The translations under genes and the position numbers were made by a program. Shown in pieces: positions 17,520 through 26,462 of a DNA stretch of 64,000 bases. The stretch is from Solimonas sp. SE-A11 (lineage in GTDB: Bacteria > Pseudomonadota > Gammaproteobacteria > Nevskiales > Nevskiaceae). Positions within the stretch are counted from its first letter, which is position 1, and each line of letters begins with the position of its first letter. The notes under the pieces are model-generated. The model saw only the letters and a list, made by a program, of their open reading frames with translations, had not been told where the DNA came from and searched no databases. Where the stretch lies: contig NZ_JAUASX010000020.1 in assembly GCF_030345715.1 (NCBI RefSeq), positions 21,324 to 85,323 of the forward strand, written 5' to 3'.

Positions 17520-18269
17520 CTAGCGTGCCAGGAAGCCCCCGTCGGCGGCCATCAGGGCACCGTTGACGTAGGACGCGCGCGGCGAGGCCAGCCACAGCGC
17601 CAAGTCGGCGATCTCGCGGGCCTCGCCCGCACGGCCGGCCGGCACCGCCATGGCCATCATCTGCCGTCCCTGCGCGGCGCCCAGCACGTCCTGGGTCATC
17701 GCCGTCTCTATGAAACCGGGGGCGATGGCATTGCAGCGGATGCCCTGGGCCGCGTACTCCACGGCCACGGTCTTGGTCAGGCCTACCACGCCATGCTTGG
17801 CGGCGACATAGCCCGGTACGCCGGCAAAGGCGATCTGCCCGGCGATGGAGGCCGTGTTGACGATGCTGCCGCCGCCGGTCTTCAGCATGGAGCGCACCTG
17901 CGCGCGCAGGCAGTAGAACACGCTGGAGAGATTGATCGAGATGATGCGGTCCCACAGCTCCAGCGGGTAGTCCAGCGTGCCCGGCGGGATCGGCCCGTCG
18001 GAGATGCCGGCGTTGTTGAAGGCGATGTCGAGCCGGCCGTAAGTCTTCTCCGCCAGGTCCACTAGCGCCGTGCACTGCTCGTGTTTCGAGACATCGCAGC
18101 GCTGGAACACCGCAGCGGGCAACTCCGCCGCCAGCGCGGCGCCGGCCTTCTCGTCGATGTCGGCCAGTACCAGCTTGGCGCCTTCCTCGGCGAAGCGGAC
18201 GGCGGCGGCGCGGCCGATGCCGCTGGCGGCGCCAGTGATGATGGCGATCTTGTCTTTCAATTCGTTCAT
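17520..18269 (-). CDS. SDR family oxidoreductase
   Basis: 249 residues: TGAASGIG near residue 12, DIDE after the second strand (Asp favouring NAD+), NNAGIS, Ser in NTASIAG, YVAAK catalytic pair and a FIETAMTQ loop. The whole pattern matches bacterial classical SDRs such as glucose or hydroxysteroid dehydrogenases. It is 31 bases upstream of the HSL esterase and on the same strand, suggesting they act together, for example oxidising an alcohol released from an ester. Confidence 0.9.
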   Translation of the reverse strand: MNELKDKIAIITGAASGIGRAAAVRFAEEGAKLVLADIDEKAGAALAAELPAAVFQRCDVSKHEQCTALVDLAEKTYGRLDIAFNNAGISDGPIPPGTLDYPLELWDRIISINLSSVFYCLRAQVRSMLKTGGGSIVNTASIAGQIAFAGVPGYVAAKHGVVGLTKTVAVEYAAQGIRCNAIAPGFIETAMTQDVLGAAQGRQMMAMAVPAGRAGEAREIADLALWLASPRASYVNGALMAADGGFLAR

Positions 18270-18288
18270 GGATGACTCACTTCGATAT

Positions 18289-18321
18289 CCGTTCGTGCTG
18301 AGCCTGTCGAAGCATGAACGG
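18289..18321. repeat. Intergenic palindromic repeat (CCGTTCG...GAACGG)
   Basis: CCGTTCgtgctgagcctgtc runs into a mirrored GAACGG end. It is the common proteobacterial 'TTCGACAAGCTCAGG' type repeat. A related copy occurs at 63767-63797. Confidence 0.7.
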
Positions 18322-18388
18322 AGCGCGCAGGGACGGTCCGCCCGTGCCTTGGCAGGCCCGGCACGAGCAGACGGGAAAATTCGGGAAA

Positions 18389-19585
18389 CTAGCTCAGCGC
18401 GACGACGCTGTTCAGCAAGGTGCGCACCAGCTTGGTCTGCCGCGTCACGCCGGTCTTGCAGAAGATGAAGCGCAGGTAGGTGCGCGCCGTGGTGCGCTTG
18501 ACGTTGAGCTTCTCGGCGGCCTCTTCCACCGTGAGGCCATCGGCCAGGCACTGGGCCAGCGCCGCTTCCATGCGCGTCAGCCCGAAGAGGCGGCGGATCG
18601 CTTCCTCGGAGGCCTTGCCGCTGCATTCCGGATCGCGCAGGAACATCACCGCCACCGGGCGACGCGAGCTGTCGTGCGGCCAGTTGCTGACCGGGGCCGG
18701 CTTCACCACCACGCCCAGGTTCATGCGGCCGGAAGGGCGCGTTACCGACATCGCCTCGATCAGGCCCGGGTCCACCGGCGCGCCGGAGCAGACCTTGCGG
18801 ATGATGCGCTGCAGCTCGCGGCCTTCGTCGTTGCGGTCCAGGCAGATGGTGTCGCCCTGCACGCGCATGCCGTCCTTCTCGTTGAGTATGCGGCGGGCCT
18901 CGGGGTTGATCTCGATCACGTCGCCGTTATGCGCGAAGCTGACCGTGCCCAGCAGCATGCGGTTGACGGTGCCGGCATAGAGCTGGCGCTCGCATTCCAG
19001 GGTGTCGATCTGCGCATGCAGGCGCACGGCGCGCTTGAGGTGCGGCAGAAGCGCGCGGCACAGCGCCTTGTCGCTGTCGGAGAAGGGAGGGGCGTCGGCC
19101 GAGCGCGACACGCGGAAGCGGCACTCGATGCCTTCCTGCGTGCGCAGGTCGGCGCCCACCAGGTGCTCCACGTTCATCGGGCGCAGGTACTCGCGGTACA
19201 GCGCACTGCTGTTCCAGCGGTTGGCGCCTACCAGTTCCTCCGGCGTGATCACCTGGTCTTCCGGCAGGCCTACGAAGGGATCGAGCGCGAAGAAATGGTT
19301 CTGGTAGGACTCGGTGGCATCCGCCGCCGCCGAATCGGTGTTGAGCATGAAGCCGGCGGATTGCGAAGACGGCGGACGCAGGATCATGGTCACGTGCATC
19401 GCGCCGAAGGTCTGCTGCAGCAGGCGCAACGCCGTCTGCCAGGGTGCAGCCTCCATCGGCCCTTCGTAGATCGCGTCGAACAGCGCGTTGAGACGGTCGA
19501 ACTCCATCGACACGCCACCGCCGGCGATCAGGCCTTTCGGCATCCGGCTCGGGCGGGATTCGCCCGGAGTGATCAAGCGCAGCAT
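18389..19585 (-). CDS. LuxR-type helix-turn-helix transcriptional regulator
   Basis: 398 residues with a long N-terminal sensory region of no assigned family. The C-terminal DNA-binding domain (about residues 335-395) reads LTRMEAALAQCLADGLTVEEAAEKLNVKRTTARTYLR in outline, the LuxR/GerE pattern with TVEEAAEKL and the recognition helix. GAGGAGG eight bases before the ATG supports the start. It lies between two paralogous esterase genes and an SDR, all on the same strand, so it is a good candidate local activator. The ligand is unknown. Confidence 0.88.
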   Translation of the reverse strand: MLRLITPGESRPSRMPKGLIAGGGVSMEFDRLNALFDAIYEGPMEAAPWQTALRLLQQTFGAMHVTMILRPPSSQSAGFMLNTDSAAADATESYQNHFFALDPFVGLPEDQVITPEELVGANRWNSSALYREYLRPMNVEHLVGADLRTQEGIECRFRVSRSADAPPFSDSDKALCRALLPHLKRAVRLHAQIDTLECERQLYAGTVNRMLLGTVSFAHNGDVIEINPEARRILNEKDGMRVQGDTICLDRNDEGRELQRIIRKVCSGAPVDPGLIEAMSVTRPSGRMNLGVVVKPAPVSNWPHDSSRRPVAVMFLRDPECSGKASEEAIRRLFGLTRMEAALAQCLADGLTVEEAAEKLNVKRTTARTYLRFIFCKTGVTRQTKLVRTLLNSVVALS

Positions 19586-19692
19586 CTTGTTGTCCTCCTC
19601 GCGCCGGAGACGGGGGCACCGGCGACTACAGGATTAACCGGGATACCAGACCCCGGATTCGTCTGAATTGATGAAACCTTGGTGACCGGGAC

Positions 19693-20631
19693 TCACCTGG
19701 CCTGGGAGCCGAAGGCGCGGCGCAGTTCCGCGGCCGCAAAGTCCAGCGCCGCATCGGCCGCCGGGATCGGACCCAACATGCTGATAAAGCCATGGATTTG
19801 CCCCGGCCAGCGCTGCAGCACCGCGGGCACCCCGGCCAGCCGCAGCGACAGGGCATAGGCCTCGCCCTCGTCGCGCAGGGGGTCGTACTCGGCGGTCACG
19901 ATGGTGGCCGGCGCCAGCCCGCCGAAGTCCTTGGCCCGCAGCGGCGAGGCGCGCGGATCGGTCGCATCGCCGCCGCCGCTGAGGTACTGCGCGCGGAACC
20001 AGCGCAGGCCCTCCGCCGTCAGGAAGTAACCCTGGCCGCAGGCCGCATAAGACGCCGACTCCTCCGCCAGGTCCGTCACCGGGTACATCAGCAACTGGTG
20101 CTGCAGGCTCCAGCCGCGCGCCCGGGCCTGCTGCGCCAGCACCGCCGCGAGATTGCCGCCGGCACTGTCACCGGCCAGGGCGATGCGCTGCGCGTCGCCG
20201 CCGATCTCGCCGGCATGAGCACGCAGCCACTCCAGCGCCGCCATTGCATCGTGCACGGCGGCAGGGAAGGGGGCCTCGGGCGCCAGGCGGTAATCCACCG
20301 ATACCACCAGGGTCTGCGCTCGCACCGCCAGGCAGCGGCAGATGTTGTCGTGCGTATCCAGGCCGCAGGCCACGAAGCCGCCACCGTGGAAGAACAGCGT
20401 CAGCGGCAGCGGCCCGGGCACGTCCGGGTAGTACAGCCGCAGCTTCAGCGGGCCGCCGGGGCCGGCGATCTCGCGGTCCTCGCTGCGCGCCACGGTATCG
20501 CCGGGGCCCAGCAGGCCATCGCGGCCGGCAATGCCGGCACGGTAGCCGGTCGCCGTCATCGTGGAGAAGTCGGGCGCGGCATAGGCGGCCAGCGCCTTGA
20601 GCATGCCCTCAACATGGGGGTCCAGCGTCAT
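19693..20631 (-). CDS. Alpha/beta hydrolase, HSL-type esterase (family IV), paralogue
   Basis: 312 residues. Motifs: FHGGGF, GDSAGGNLAAVLAQ with the nucleophile Ser, acid in YDPLRDEG, and His in GQIHGF. It shares the MTLDP start, THDNICRCL and APEAPFPAA blocks with the esterase at 16562, showing a duplication. Divergent from the LLM oxidoreductase, with a shared 172-base control region containing a short dyad. Ester substrate unknown; the neighbouring SDRs suggest a lipid or terpenoid/steroid ester pathway. Confidence 0.92.
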   Translation of the reverse strand: MTLDPHVEGMLKALAAYAAPDFSTMTATGYRAGIAGRDGLLGPGDTVARSEDREIAGPGGPLKLRLYYPDVPGPLPLTLFFHGGGFVACGLDTHDNICRCLAVRAQTLVVSVDYRLAPEAPFPAAVHDAMAALEWLRAHAGEIGGDAQRIALAGDSAGGNLAAVLAQQARARGWSLQHQLLMYPVTDLAEESASYAACGQGYFLTAEGLRWFRAQYLSGGGDATDPRASPLRAKDFGGLAPATIVTAEYDPLRDEGEAYALSLRLAGVPAVLQRWPGQIHGFISMLGPIPAADAALDFAAAELRRAFGSQAR

Positions 20632-20675
20632 TGTCGATATCTCCTCGTCCGTGTCATGGCCGCACTCTGCGCGCT

Positions 20676-20702
20676 CGTTTTGCGGCGCGGTATCTCAAAA
20701 CG
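20676..20702. promoter_or_regulatory. Candidate operator dyad in divergent promoter region
   Basis: CGTTTTG and CAAAACG form a 7-bp dyad separated by 13 bases between the esterase and LLM oxidoreductase starts. The spacing suits a dimeric regulator. Only symmetry and location support it. Confidence 0.35.
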
Positions 20703-20803
20703 GACGACATAAAAGCGACGAAGCCGGAGCCGGGTGCGCTTCCGATACTGGCTCCAGAACGCCGCCCCTTATGGGCGCGCGAGTGTCCTTGAGGAGAGCT
20801 GCC

Positions 20804-21946
20804 ATGAGATTTTCCCTGATCTACGAAGCCCAGACCACCGATGCCTCGCGCGCGGGCGACCGCCGCGTGTTCGACGAGATCGTGGAGCAGGCCACGCTGG
20901 CCGAGCAGATGGGTTTCGACGTGATCTGGTGCGTGGAACATACCGCCCTGACCCACTACGCCCACATGAGCGCACCGGAAACCGTGCTGGCCTTCCTGGC
21001 CGGCAAGACCAGCCGTATCCACCTGGGCCATGGCGTAGTCTGCTTGCCGCCGGCAATGAACCACCCGGTGAAAGTGGCCGAGCGCATCGCCACGCTGGAT
21101 CTGCTGAGCCATGGCCGCGTGCACTTCGGCGTAGGCAAGGGCGGCACGCAGCAGGAAGCGGGCACCTTCGGCTATAACCTGGCGACGCTGCACCCGCAGA
21201 TCGACGAGGCGATGTACCTGATCCCCAAGATCATGGTGCAGGACGAGATCGAGCACGACGGCGAGTTCATCAAGATCCCGCGTCGCCCGATCCACCCCAA
21301 GCCCTACCAGGACCCGCACCCGCCGATGTACATGGCCTGCACCAACACCGACACGCTGACCCGCGCCGGCCAGCGCGGCATGGGCGCCCTGGTACTGGGC
21401 TTCGGCGGCCCCGAGGACGTGGCGAAGAAGAACGAGGTCTACCGCACCGCCTGGGCCTCGCGAAAGGCCGAGGACCAGGTGGGTTTCCGTCCCAACCAGC
21501 ATCTCGCCGCCCTGTGCCCGACCATCGTGCTGAAGGACGGCCAGCAGGCCCGCAAGATCGGCATCAAGGGCCAGCGCTACTTCATGGAGTCCCTGGGCCA
21601 CTGGTACGGCGCCGGCCCCAAGCCGGACCCCTCGAAGTGGGACGACGACGTCACCACGCACGACGCCGACGGCAAGGACGTGATCCGCACGCAGTTCGCC
21701 TCCGAGAAGGTCAGCTTCGACTTCAGCGACCCCAGCATGATGCTGATGAACCCCAACCATGCCTACGGCACGGTGGAGGACTGCATCGGCTACGTCCAGC
21801 GCCTGATCGACGCCGGCGCCGACGAGATCCTGTTCATCTGCCAGATGGGCACCATCCCGCAGTGGGCGCAGCTGGAGACGCTGCGCAACATCGGCGAGCA
21901 CGTGATCCCGCATTTCCGCGCGCAGCCGAAGAAGGCAGCCGCCTAG
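20804..21946 (+). CDS. LLM class flavin-dependent oxidoreductase
   Basis: 380 residues of the luciferase-like monooxygenase superfamily (TIM barrel, FMN/F420-type site). The N-terminal MRFSLIYEAQT, then EQMGFDVIWCVEHTA and LATLHPQIDEAMYLI are typical. A GAGGAGAG site lies six bases before the ATG. It would oxygenate an organic substrate with reduced flavin supplied by a reductase. Several SDRs and esterases surround it. The reaction is not predictable from sequence. Confidence 0.88.
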   Translation: MRFSLIYEAQTTDASRAGDRRVFDEIVEQATLAEQMGFDVIWCVEHTALTHYAHMSAPETVLAFLAGKTSRIHLGHGVVCLPPAMNHPVKVAERIATLDLLSHGRVHFGVGKGGTQQEAGTFGYNLATLHPQIDEAMYLIPKIMVQDEIEHDGEFIKIPRRPIHPKPYQDPHPPMYMACTNTDTLTRAGQRGMGALVLGFGGPEDVAKKNEVYRTAWASRKAEDQVGFRPNQHLAALCPTIVLKDGQQARKIGIKGQRYFMESLGHWYGAGPKPDPSKWDDDVTTHDADGKDVIRTQFASEKVSFDFSDPSMMLMNPNHAYGTVEDCIGYVQRLIDAGADEILFICQMGTIPQWAQLETLRNIGEHVIPHFRAQPKKAAA

Positions 21947-21956
21947 TGGCCAAAAA

Positions 21957-22110
21957 CCCCTCGCCCGCTTGCGGGAGAGGGGCCGGGACGAGGGCATGGA
22001 TGCCCGAGGTAGGGCAACGCAGGAGCAGTTGCCGAGAGGGTTTCTGTAAATCCAGCAAGGGCGGGCCCGGGCCTGCTCTACAGAAACCCTCTCCCGCACG
22101 CGGGCGAGGG
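21957..22110. repeat. Composite intergenic repeat with nested palindromes
   Basis: It contains CCCCTCGCCCGC/GCGGGAGAGGGG at the left, a 15-bp inverted repeat GAGAGGGTTTCTGTA (22033-22047) matching 22079-22093 in reverse, and a CTCCCGCACGCGGGCGAGGG end. The central GGGCATGGATGCCCGAGGTA stretch recurs inverted at 63824-63877. It is a dispersed, probably transcribed repeat and could end transcription of the LLM gene. Confidence 0.65.
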
Positions 22111-22196
22111 AATCACCCGCTGCTGCATTCGGATGAGTTCCCCCACCCCGTAAGTCTGAGACAGTCGTCCCACAAGACCAGAAGGGGAGAACAGCC

Positions 22197-22955
22197 ATGC
22201 GCAGGCTCGAGAACAAGGTCATCGCGGTGGTAGGCGCCGGCTCCGGCATCGGTGCGGTCACCGCGCAGCGGCTGGCGTCGGAAGGCGCCTCGGTGGTGGT
22301 GGCGGACATCAATACCGCCAGCGCGCGCTCGGTGGCGGCGGGCATCGTCGCCGACGGCGGCCAGGCCACCGCAGTCCACTGCGATATCGCCGACGAGGCC
22401 AGCGTCGCGGCCATGGTGCGTGCGGCCGTGACCGCCTATGGCGGGCTCGACGGCATCCACGTCAACGCCGCCGACATGCGCGCGATCCTGTCGGACGGCG
22501 ACGCGCTGGAGGTCCCCCTGGACATCTTCGACCGCACGCTGTCGGTCAACTTGCGTGGCCACCTTCTGTGCACGCGCCATGCCCTGCCGGAGCTGCTCAA
22601 GCGCGGCGGGTCCATCGTCTACACCAGCTCCGGCGCGGCCGACATGGGCGAGCCCACGCGCGTGTCCTATGCCGTGAGCAAGGCGGGCCTGCAGGCGCTG
22701 ATGCGCCACGTCGCCTCGCGCTGGGGCAAGCAGGGCATGCGCGCCAATGCCATCGCCCCGGGCCTGGTGCTGACCGAGCAGCTGCGCGACCACTTCCCCG
22801 AGGACCTGCGCCAGGCCACGCTGGCCATCACGCGCAGCCCGCGCCTGGGCACCAGCGAAGACATCGCCGCGATGGTGGCCATGCTGATGTCGGACGACGG
22901 CGCCTGGATCAACGGCCAGGTGATCGGCGTCGACGGCGGCGCGAAGTTTCGCTGA
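22197..22955 (+). CDS. SDR family oxidoreductase
   Basis: 252 residues. The cofactor motif is GAGSGIG, DIN follows the second strand, and the usual NNAG is replaced by VNAAD. Catalytic Ser is in TSSGAA, and YAVSK gives Tyr and Lys. The deviation at NNAG changes a residue that helps position the catalytic water/lysine relay, so activity is likely but altered; the remainder (NAIAPGLVLTEQL) is standard. AGGGGAGAA precedes the ATG. Flanked by repeats on both sides. Confidence 0.87.
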   Translation: MRRLENKVIAVVGAGSGIGAVTAQRLASEGASVVVADINTASARSVAAGIVADGGQATAVHCDIADEASVAAMVRAAVTAYGGLDGIHVNAADMRAILSDGDALEVPLDIFDRTLSVNLRGHLLCTRHALPELLKRGGSIVYTSSGAADMGEPTRVSYAVSKAGLQALMRHVASRWGKQGMRANAIAPGLVLTEQLRDHFPEDLRQATLAITRSPRLGTSEDIAAMVAMLMSDDGAWINGQVIGVDGGAKFR

Positions 22956-22981
22956 CGAGGAGCCGACCCGGCGCTGGATGG

Positions 22982-23040
22982 TGTAGGAGCCAGCTCGCTG
23001 GCGACCTGTTCCCCCGGTCGCCAGCAAGCTGGCTCCTACA
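22982..23040. repeat. REP-like palindrome pair (TGTAGGAGCC family)
   Basis: TGTAGGAGCCAGCTCGCTGG and an inverted copy ending GCTGGCTCCTACA flank a 12-base centre. It is the same family as at 8632. Confidence 0.8.
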
Positions 23041-23066
23041 GGGCGACCTTTTCACGGGATCGGAAG

Positions 23067-23552
23067 TCAGCGCGCCAGCGTCAACCGCGCCGGCACCGCG
23101 GGCAACGCCGCCTGCGCCGCCACGATGCGTTGCAGGCGTGCCAGCACGTCCTCCGGCAGCGGCGCCGAGCGCCGCGTCGCCAGGTCCACGTGCACGTCGA
23201 TCTGCTCGCCCACCGCGGCACGCATGTCGCGGTCCAGGTTCCACAGCTCGTGGAAGAAGTGGATGCGCTTGCGGTCCACGCCCAGCAGGCGCGAGCGCAC
23301 CTCCACCTGCTCGCCCAGGCGCAGTTCGCGCTCGAAGCGGAAGTTGCTCTCCACCACCATCTTGGACAGCCCGCGCGAGGCCACGTAGTTCCGCCCCAGC
23401 TCCAGGTGCTCCGTCACCTCCACCTGTGCCCGGTAGAGCACGTGGTAGTAGCGCTCCACGTTCATGTGGTCGTTGACATCGATCCACTCCGCCGGCACGG
23501 TGGCGCGGTGCAGGCGGAAGGGCTGGGCGAGGGCGGGGTCCGGGCTGTTCAT
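23067..23552 (-). CDS. Hotdog-fold acyl-CoA thioesterase
   Basis: 161 residues. WIDVNDHMNVERYYHVL near residue 22 is the 4-hydroxybenzoyl-CoA thioesterase/YbgC-type active-site pattern (Asp, Asn, His, Asn). The remainder (FRFERELRLGEQVEVRSRL) is the hotdog core. It hydrolyses acyl-CoA thioesters in the cytoplasm. It is divergent from the ABC exporter gene with a 76-base gap. The physiological acyl chain is unknown. Confidence 0.85.
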   Translation of the reverse strand: MNSPDPALAQPFRLHRATVPAEWIDVNDHMNVERYYHVLYRAQVEVTEHLELGRNYVASRGLSKMVVESNFRFERELRLGEQVEVRSRLLGVDRKRIHFFHELWNLDRDMRAAVGEQIDVHVDLATRRSAPLPEDVLARLQRIVAAQAALPAVPARLTLAR

Positions 23553-23628
23553 GGGGCCAGTCTGCCGCCTGCCCGGTTCCGGCGGCCTCGTCCGAATGCG
23601 GGCGCCCGGTGCTATCGTGACGCCCGCC

Positions 23629-25443
23629 ATGAACGAACCTGCCGCCCCCGAACCCACCGGCCCTGCCGAGATGCTGGAAACCCTCAGCCCCCCGGGGCCG
23701 GCCACGCGCCGGCGCCTGGTCGCCCTGAGCGGGCTCTGGCCCTTCCTGCGGCCCTACCGCAAGCAGGTGGCCCTGGCCTTCCTGCTGCTCTGCGCGGCCT
23801 CGGTGGTGATGCTGGCGGTGCCGCTGGCGGTGCGCCAGCTGATCGACCACGGCTTCGTCGCCGGTGCCGCGGTCAACCAATACTTCCTGGCGCTGTTCGG
23901 CATCGCCCTGGTCTGGGGCGCGACGGTAGCGGCGCGCTTCTACTACGTCAGCTGGATCGGCGAGCGCGTGACCGCCGACCTGCGCGATGCGGTCTACCGA
24001 CGCATGCTCGAGCAGTCGCCGCAGTTCTTCGAGACCACCCGCACCGGCGAGGTACTGTCGCGCCTGACTGCGGACACCACCCTGGTGCAGACGGTGGTGG
24101 GCTCCTCGGTCTCCATGGGCCTGCGCAGCTTCTTCCAGTTCATCGGTGGCCTGGTGATGCTGGCCGTGACCAGCGCCAAGCTGTTCGCCGTGACCCTGGT
24201 GCTGTTGATACTGGTGGTGTTGCCGCTGATCCTGACGGCACGCGGCGTGCGGCGCCTGTCGCGCGAGTCGCAGGACCGCATCGCCGACACCTCCGCCGTG
24301 GCCGGCGAGATCCTCAACGCCATCTCCACCGTGCAGGCCTTCACCAAGGAAGCCGACGAGGGTCGCCGCTACGGCGCCGCGGTGGAGGACAGCTTCGTCT
24401 CGGCGATCCGCCGCACGCGCCTGCGCGCGGTGATGACCACCATCGCCATCAGCGGCGTCTTCGGCGCCGTGGTCTTCGTGCTGTGGCTGGGCGCCCAGGC
24501 CGTGATCGCCGGCAGCATGAGCGCCGGCCAGCTCGCCTCCTTCATCCTCTACGCCGGCTTCACCGCCGGCGGCATCGGCGTGATCGCCGAGGTCTGGGGC
24601 GACATCATGCGCGCCGCCGGCGCCACCGAACGCCTGATGGAACTGCTGGCCGCCGAGCCGGCGATCCAGGCGCCGGCCCTGCCGCTGGCCCTGCCGCCGG
24701 CCCGACAGGCACGCCTGAGCTTCGAGAAGGTGAGCTTCCACTATCCCTCGCGGCCCAAGTCCGCGGCCCTGGACGACATCAGCCTGGAGGTGCGCGAAGG
24801 CGAGACCGTGGCCCTGGTCGGCCCTAGCGGCGCCGGCAAGACCACGCTGTTCCAACTGTTGCTGCGCTTCTACGACGTGGGCGGCGGCGCCATCCGCTTC
24901 AACGGCATCGACCTGCGCCAGCTGGACCCCGCCGTGCTGCGCGCGCAGATCGGCATCGTGCCGCAGGACGCGGTGATCTTCTCCGCCGACGCCATGGAGA
25001 ACATCCGCTACGGCCGTGCCGGCGCCAGCGATGAAGAAGTTATCGCCGCCGCCCGCGCCGCGCTCTGCGACGAGTTCATCATGCGCCTGCCGCAGGGCTA
25101 CCAGACCTTCCTCGGCGAGCGCGGCTTGCGCCTGTCCGGCGGGCAGAAGCAGCGCATCGCCATCGCCCGCGCCATGCTGCGCAACCCGCCCTTGCTGCTG
25201 CTGGACGAGGCCACCAGCGCGCTGGATGCCGAGAGCGAGGCCCTGGTGCAGCAGGGCCTGGAAGCGGCCATGCGTGACCGCACCACACTGATCATCGCCC
25301 ACCGCCTGGCCACCGTGCGCAAGGCCGACCGCATCGTGGTTTTGGAGCACGGCCGCATTGTGGAGACCGGCACGCCGCAGGAACTGCTGCAGCAGGGTGG
25401 GCTGTATGCGCGCCTTGCGAGCCTCCAGGTGGTAGGAGACTGA
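23629..25443 (+). CDS. ABC transporter, MsbA-like half-transporter (fused membrane and ATPase domains)
   Basis: 604 residues. Six membrane helices occupy about residues 35-320. The nucleotide-binding domain follows with Walker A GPSGAGKTT (near 398), signature LSGGQKQR (near 501) and Walker B LLLLDEAT (near 521). This is the ABCB exporter type, acting as a homodimer, probably on lipids or hydrophobic compounds. The ATG was chosen over upstream in-frame codons that overlap the thioesterase gene. The Sel1 gene follows after two bases. Confidence 0.9.
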   Translation: MNEPAAPEPTGPAEMLETLSPPGPATRRRLVALSGLWPFLRPYRKQVALAFLLLCAASVVMLAVPLAVRQLIDHGFVAGAAVNQYFLALFGIALVWGATVAARFYYVSWIGERVTADLRDAVYRRMLEQSPQFFETTRTGEVLSRLTADTTLVQTVVGSSVSMGLRSFFQFIGGLVMLAVTSAKLFAVTLVLLILVVLPLILTARGVRRLSRESQDRIADTSAVAGEILNAISTVQAFTKEADEGRRYGAAVEDSFVSAIRRTRLRAVMTTIAISGVFGAVVFVLWLGAQAVIAGSMSAGQLASFILYAGFTAGGIGVIAEVWGDIMRAAGATERLMELLAAEPAIQAPALPLALPPARQARLSFEKVSFHYPSRPKSAALDDISLEVREGETVALVGPSGAGKTTLFQLLLRFYDVGGGAIRFNGIDLRQLDPAVLRAQIGIVPQDAVIFSADAMENIRYGRAGASDEEVIAAARAALCDEFIMRLPQGYQTFLGERGLRLSGGQKQRIAIARAMLRNPPLLLLDEATSALDAESEALVQQGLEAAMRDRTTLIIAHRLATVRKADRIVVLEHGRIVETGTPQELLQQGGLYARLASLQVVGD

Positions 25444-25445
25444 AC

Positions 25446-26354
25446 ATGCGTACTGTGGTGCGAGTGTGGGTGTTGTTCTTTCTTCTGGCTTCCATTGGGT
25501 ACGCCCAAGCGGACATGAAATCCCTTGCCAAGAGGGGGCGCGCTATCCAGGACATCGTGTTCTGTGGACATATGGGCAGGGAGACCGAGGGCGGACCACT
25601 GGATCAAGCCGATCTGCAGAAGGTTTTGCATAGGGCAGAGGATGGCGTCGCTGGCTGCCAGATGCTACTGGCACGCTGGTACGAAATGGGTGAACGTGTT
25701 TCGGTTGACCACGAACGGGCTTGGCTTTGGTACTCGGAGGCCGCTGTTGAGGAACCACGAGCACTTGTGGCACTTGGCAGAATGACGGAGCTGGGCCGTG
25801 GTCGACCTGCCTCCAGCGCGGCCGCCCTGCATTACTACCGCCAAGCAGCGGAAGCTGGAGTGCCTATCGGACAAGTCGCGTTAGGGCGGATGTACGCGAA
25901 TGGCTCGGGCGTGACCAGGGATCCTAGAACGGCTGCAGAATGGTATCGCAAGGCCGCTGCACGATGGAGTGATGAAGCCTGGGCGGAACTTGATCTTCTC
26001 GAGGACCGTTATGAAATATTCACAGCCGAAGAGAAGCAGTCAGATTGGCGCAGGTGGATCGATCTTTTGTGGGCCCGTTCGCGCAGTCGCTTTCAAGGGG
26101 CGAAGGAGCTCCGCGGTTATTCCCAAAACAGATCCGCGCTGCTCCAGCTCGAGTATAAAAAAGGCGCTAGTCGCCCAGAAGTCACCACGCTAAATAGCTC
26201 AGGGGATGTTGCCTTCGATCAGATTGTGATGGCGATTGCTAGTCGTATCGAAATGCCGGCTCCACCCATTTATGCCGTAAATCGACCAAGCATGATCGTG
26301 CAGCTCCCGGTCACCAGTCAGCCGGAGGTGCCAGCTCCTGTTACATCGGAGTAA
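25446..26354 (+). CDS. Sel1-repeat protein with TonB C-terminal-like tail
   Basis: 302 residues with a signal peptide (cleavage near AQA). Sel1-like repeats occupy about residues 65-165: CQMLLARWYEMGERVSVDHERA, ALVALGRMTELGRG, ALHYYRQAAEAG, ALGRMYANGSGVTRDPRTAAEWYRKAA. The C-terminus (LLQLEYKKGASRPEVTTLNSSGDVAFDQIV) resembles TonB C-terminal domains. GC and codon use are clearly lower than in neighbours, hinting at transfer. It follows the ABC exporter by two bases. Sel1 repeats mediate protein binding; no function is evident. Confidence 0.75.
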   Translation: MRTVVRVWVLFFLLASIGYAQADMKSLAKRGRAIQDIVFCGHMGRETEGGPLDQADLQKVLHRAEDGVAGCQMLLARWYEMGERVSVDHERAWLWYSEAAVEEPRALVALGRMTELGRGRPASSAAALHYYRQAAEAGVPIGQVALGRMYANGSGVTRDPRTAAEWYRKAAARWSDEAWAELDLLEDRYEIFTAEEKQSDWRRWIDLLWARSRSRFQGAKELRGYSQNRSALLQLEYKKGASRPEVTTLNSSGDVAFDQIVMAIASRIEMPAPPIYAVNRPSMIVQLPVTSQPEVPAPVTSE

Positions 26355-26462
26355 GGTCCCATGCTCACCCATGACCTGAATGGGATTGCCATGGAGCGCA
26401 AGAAACGGAGGGTTCGGGGTCACTGCCTGCGCTAGAGTTTTCGCGTTTGGCACAGGGCACAT

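Noticed and set aside
21957..22110. CRISPR-like array of short repeats
   Set aside because: The repeats are palindromic and not regularly spaced, with no unique spacers of constant length and no cas genes.
22909..25350. Minus-strand open frame of over 800 codons opposite the ABC exporter
   Set aside because: It is a GC-rich shadow frame with repetitive Gln/Gly/His/Asp translation; the plus-strand exporter has clear domains.
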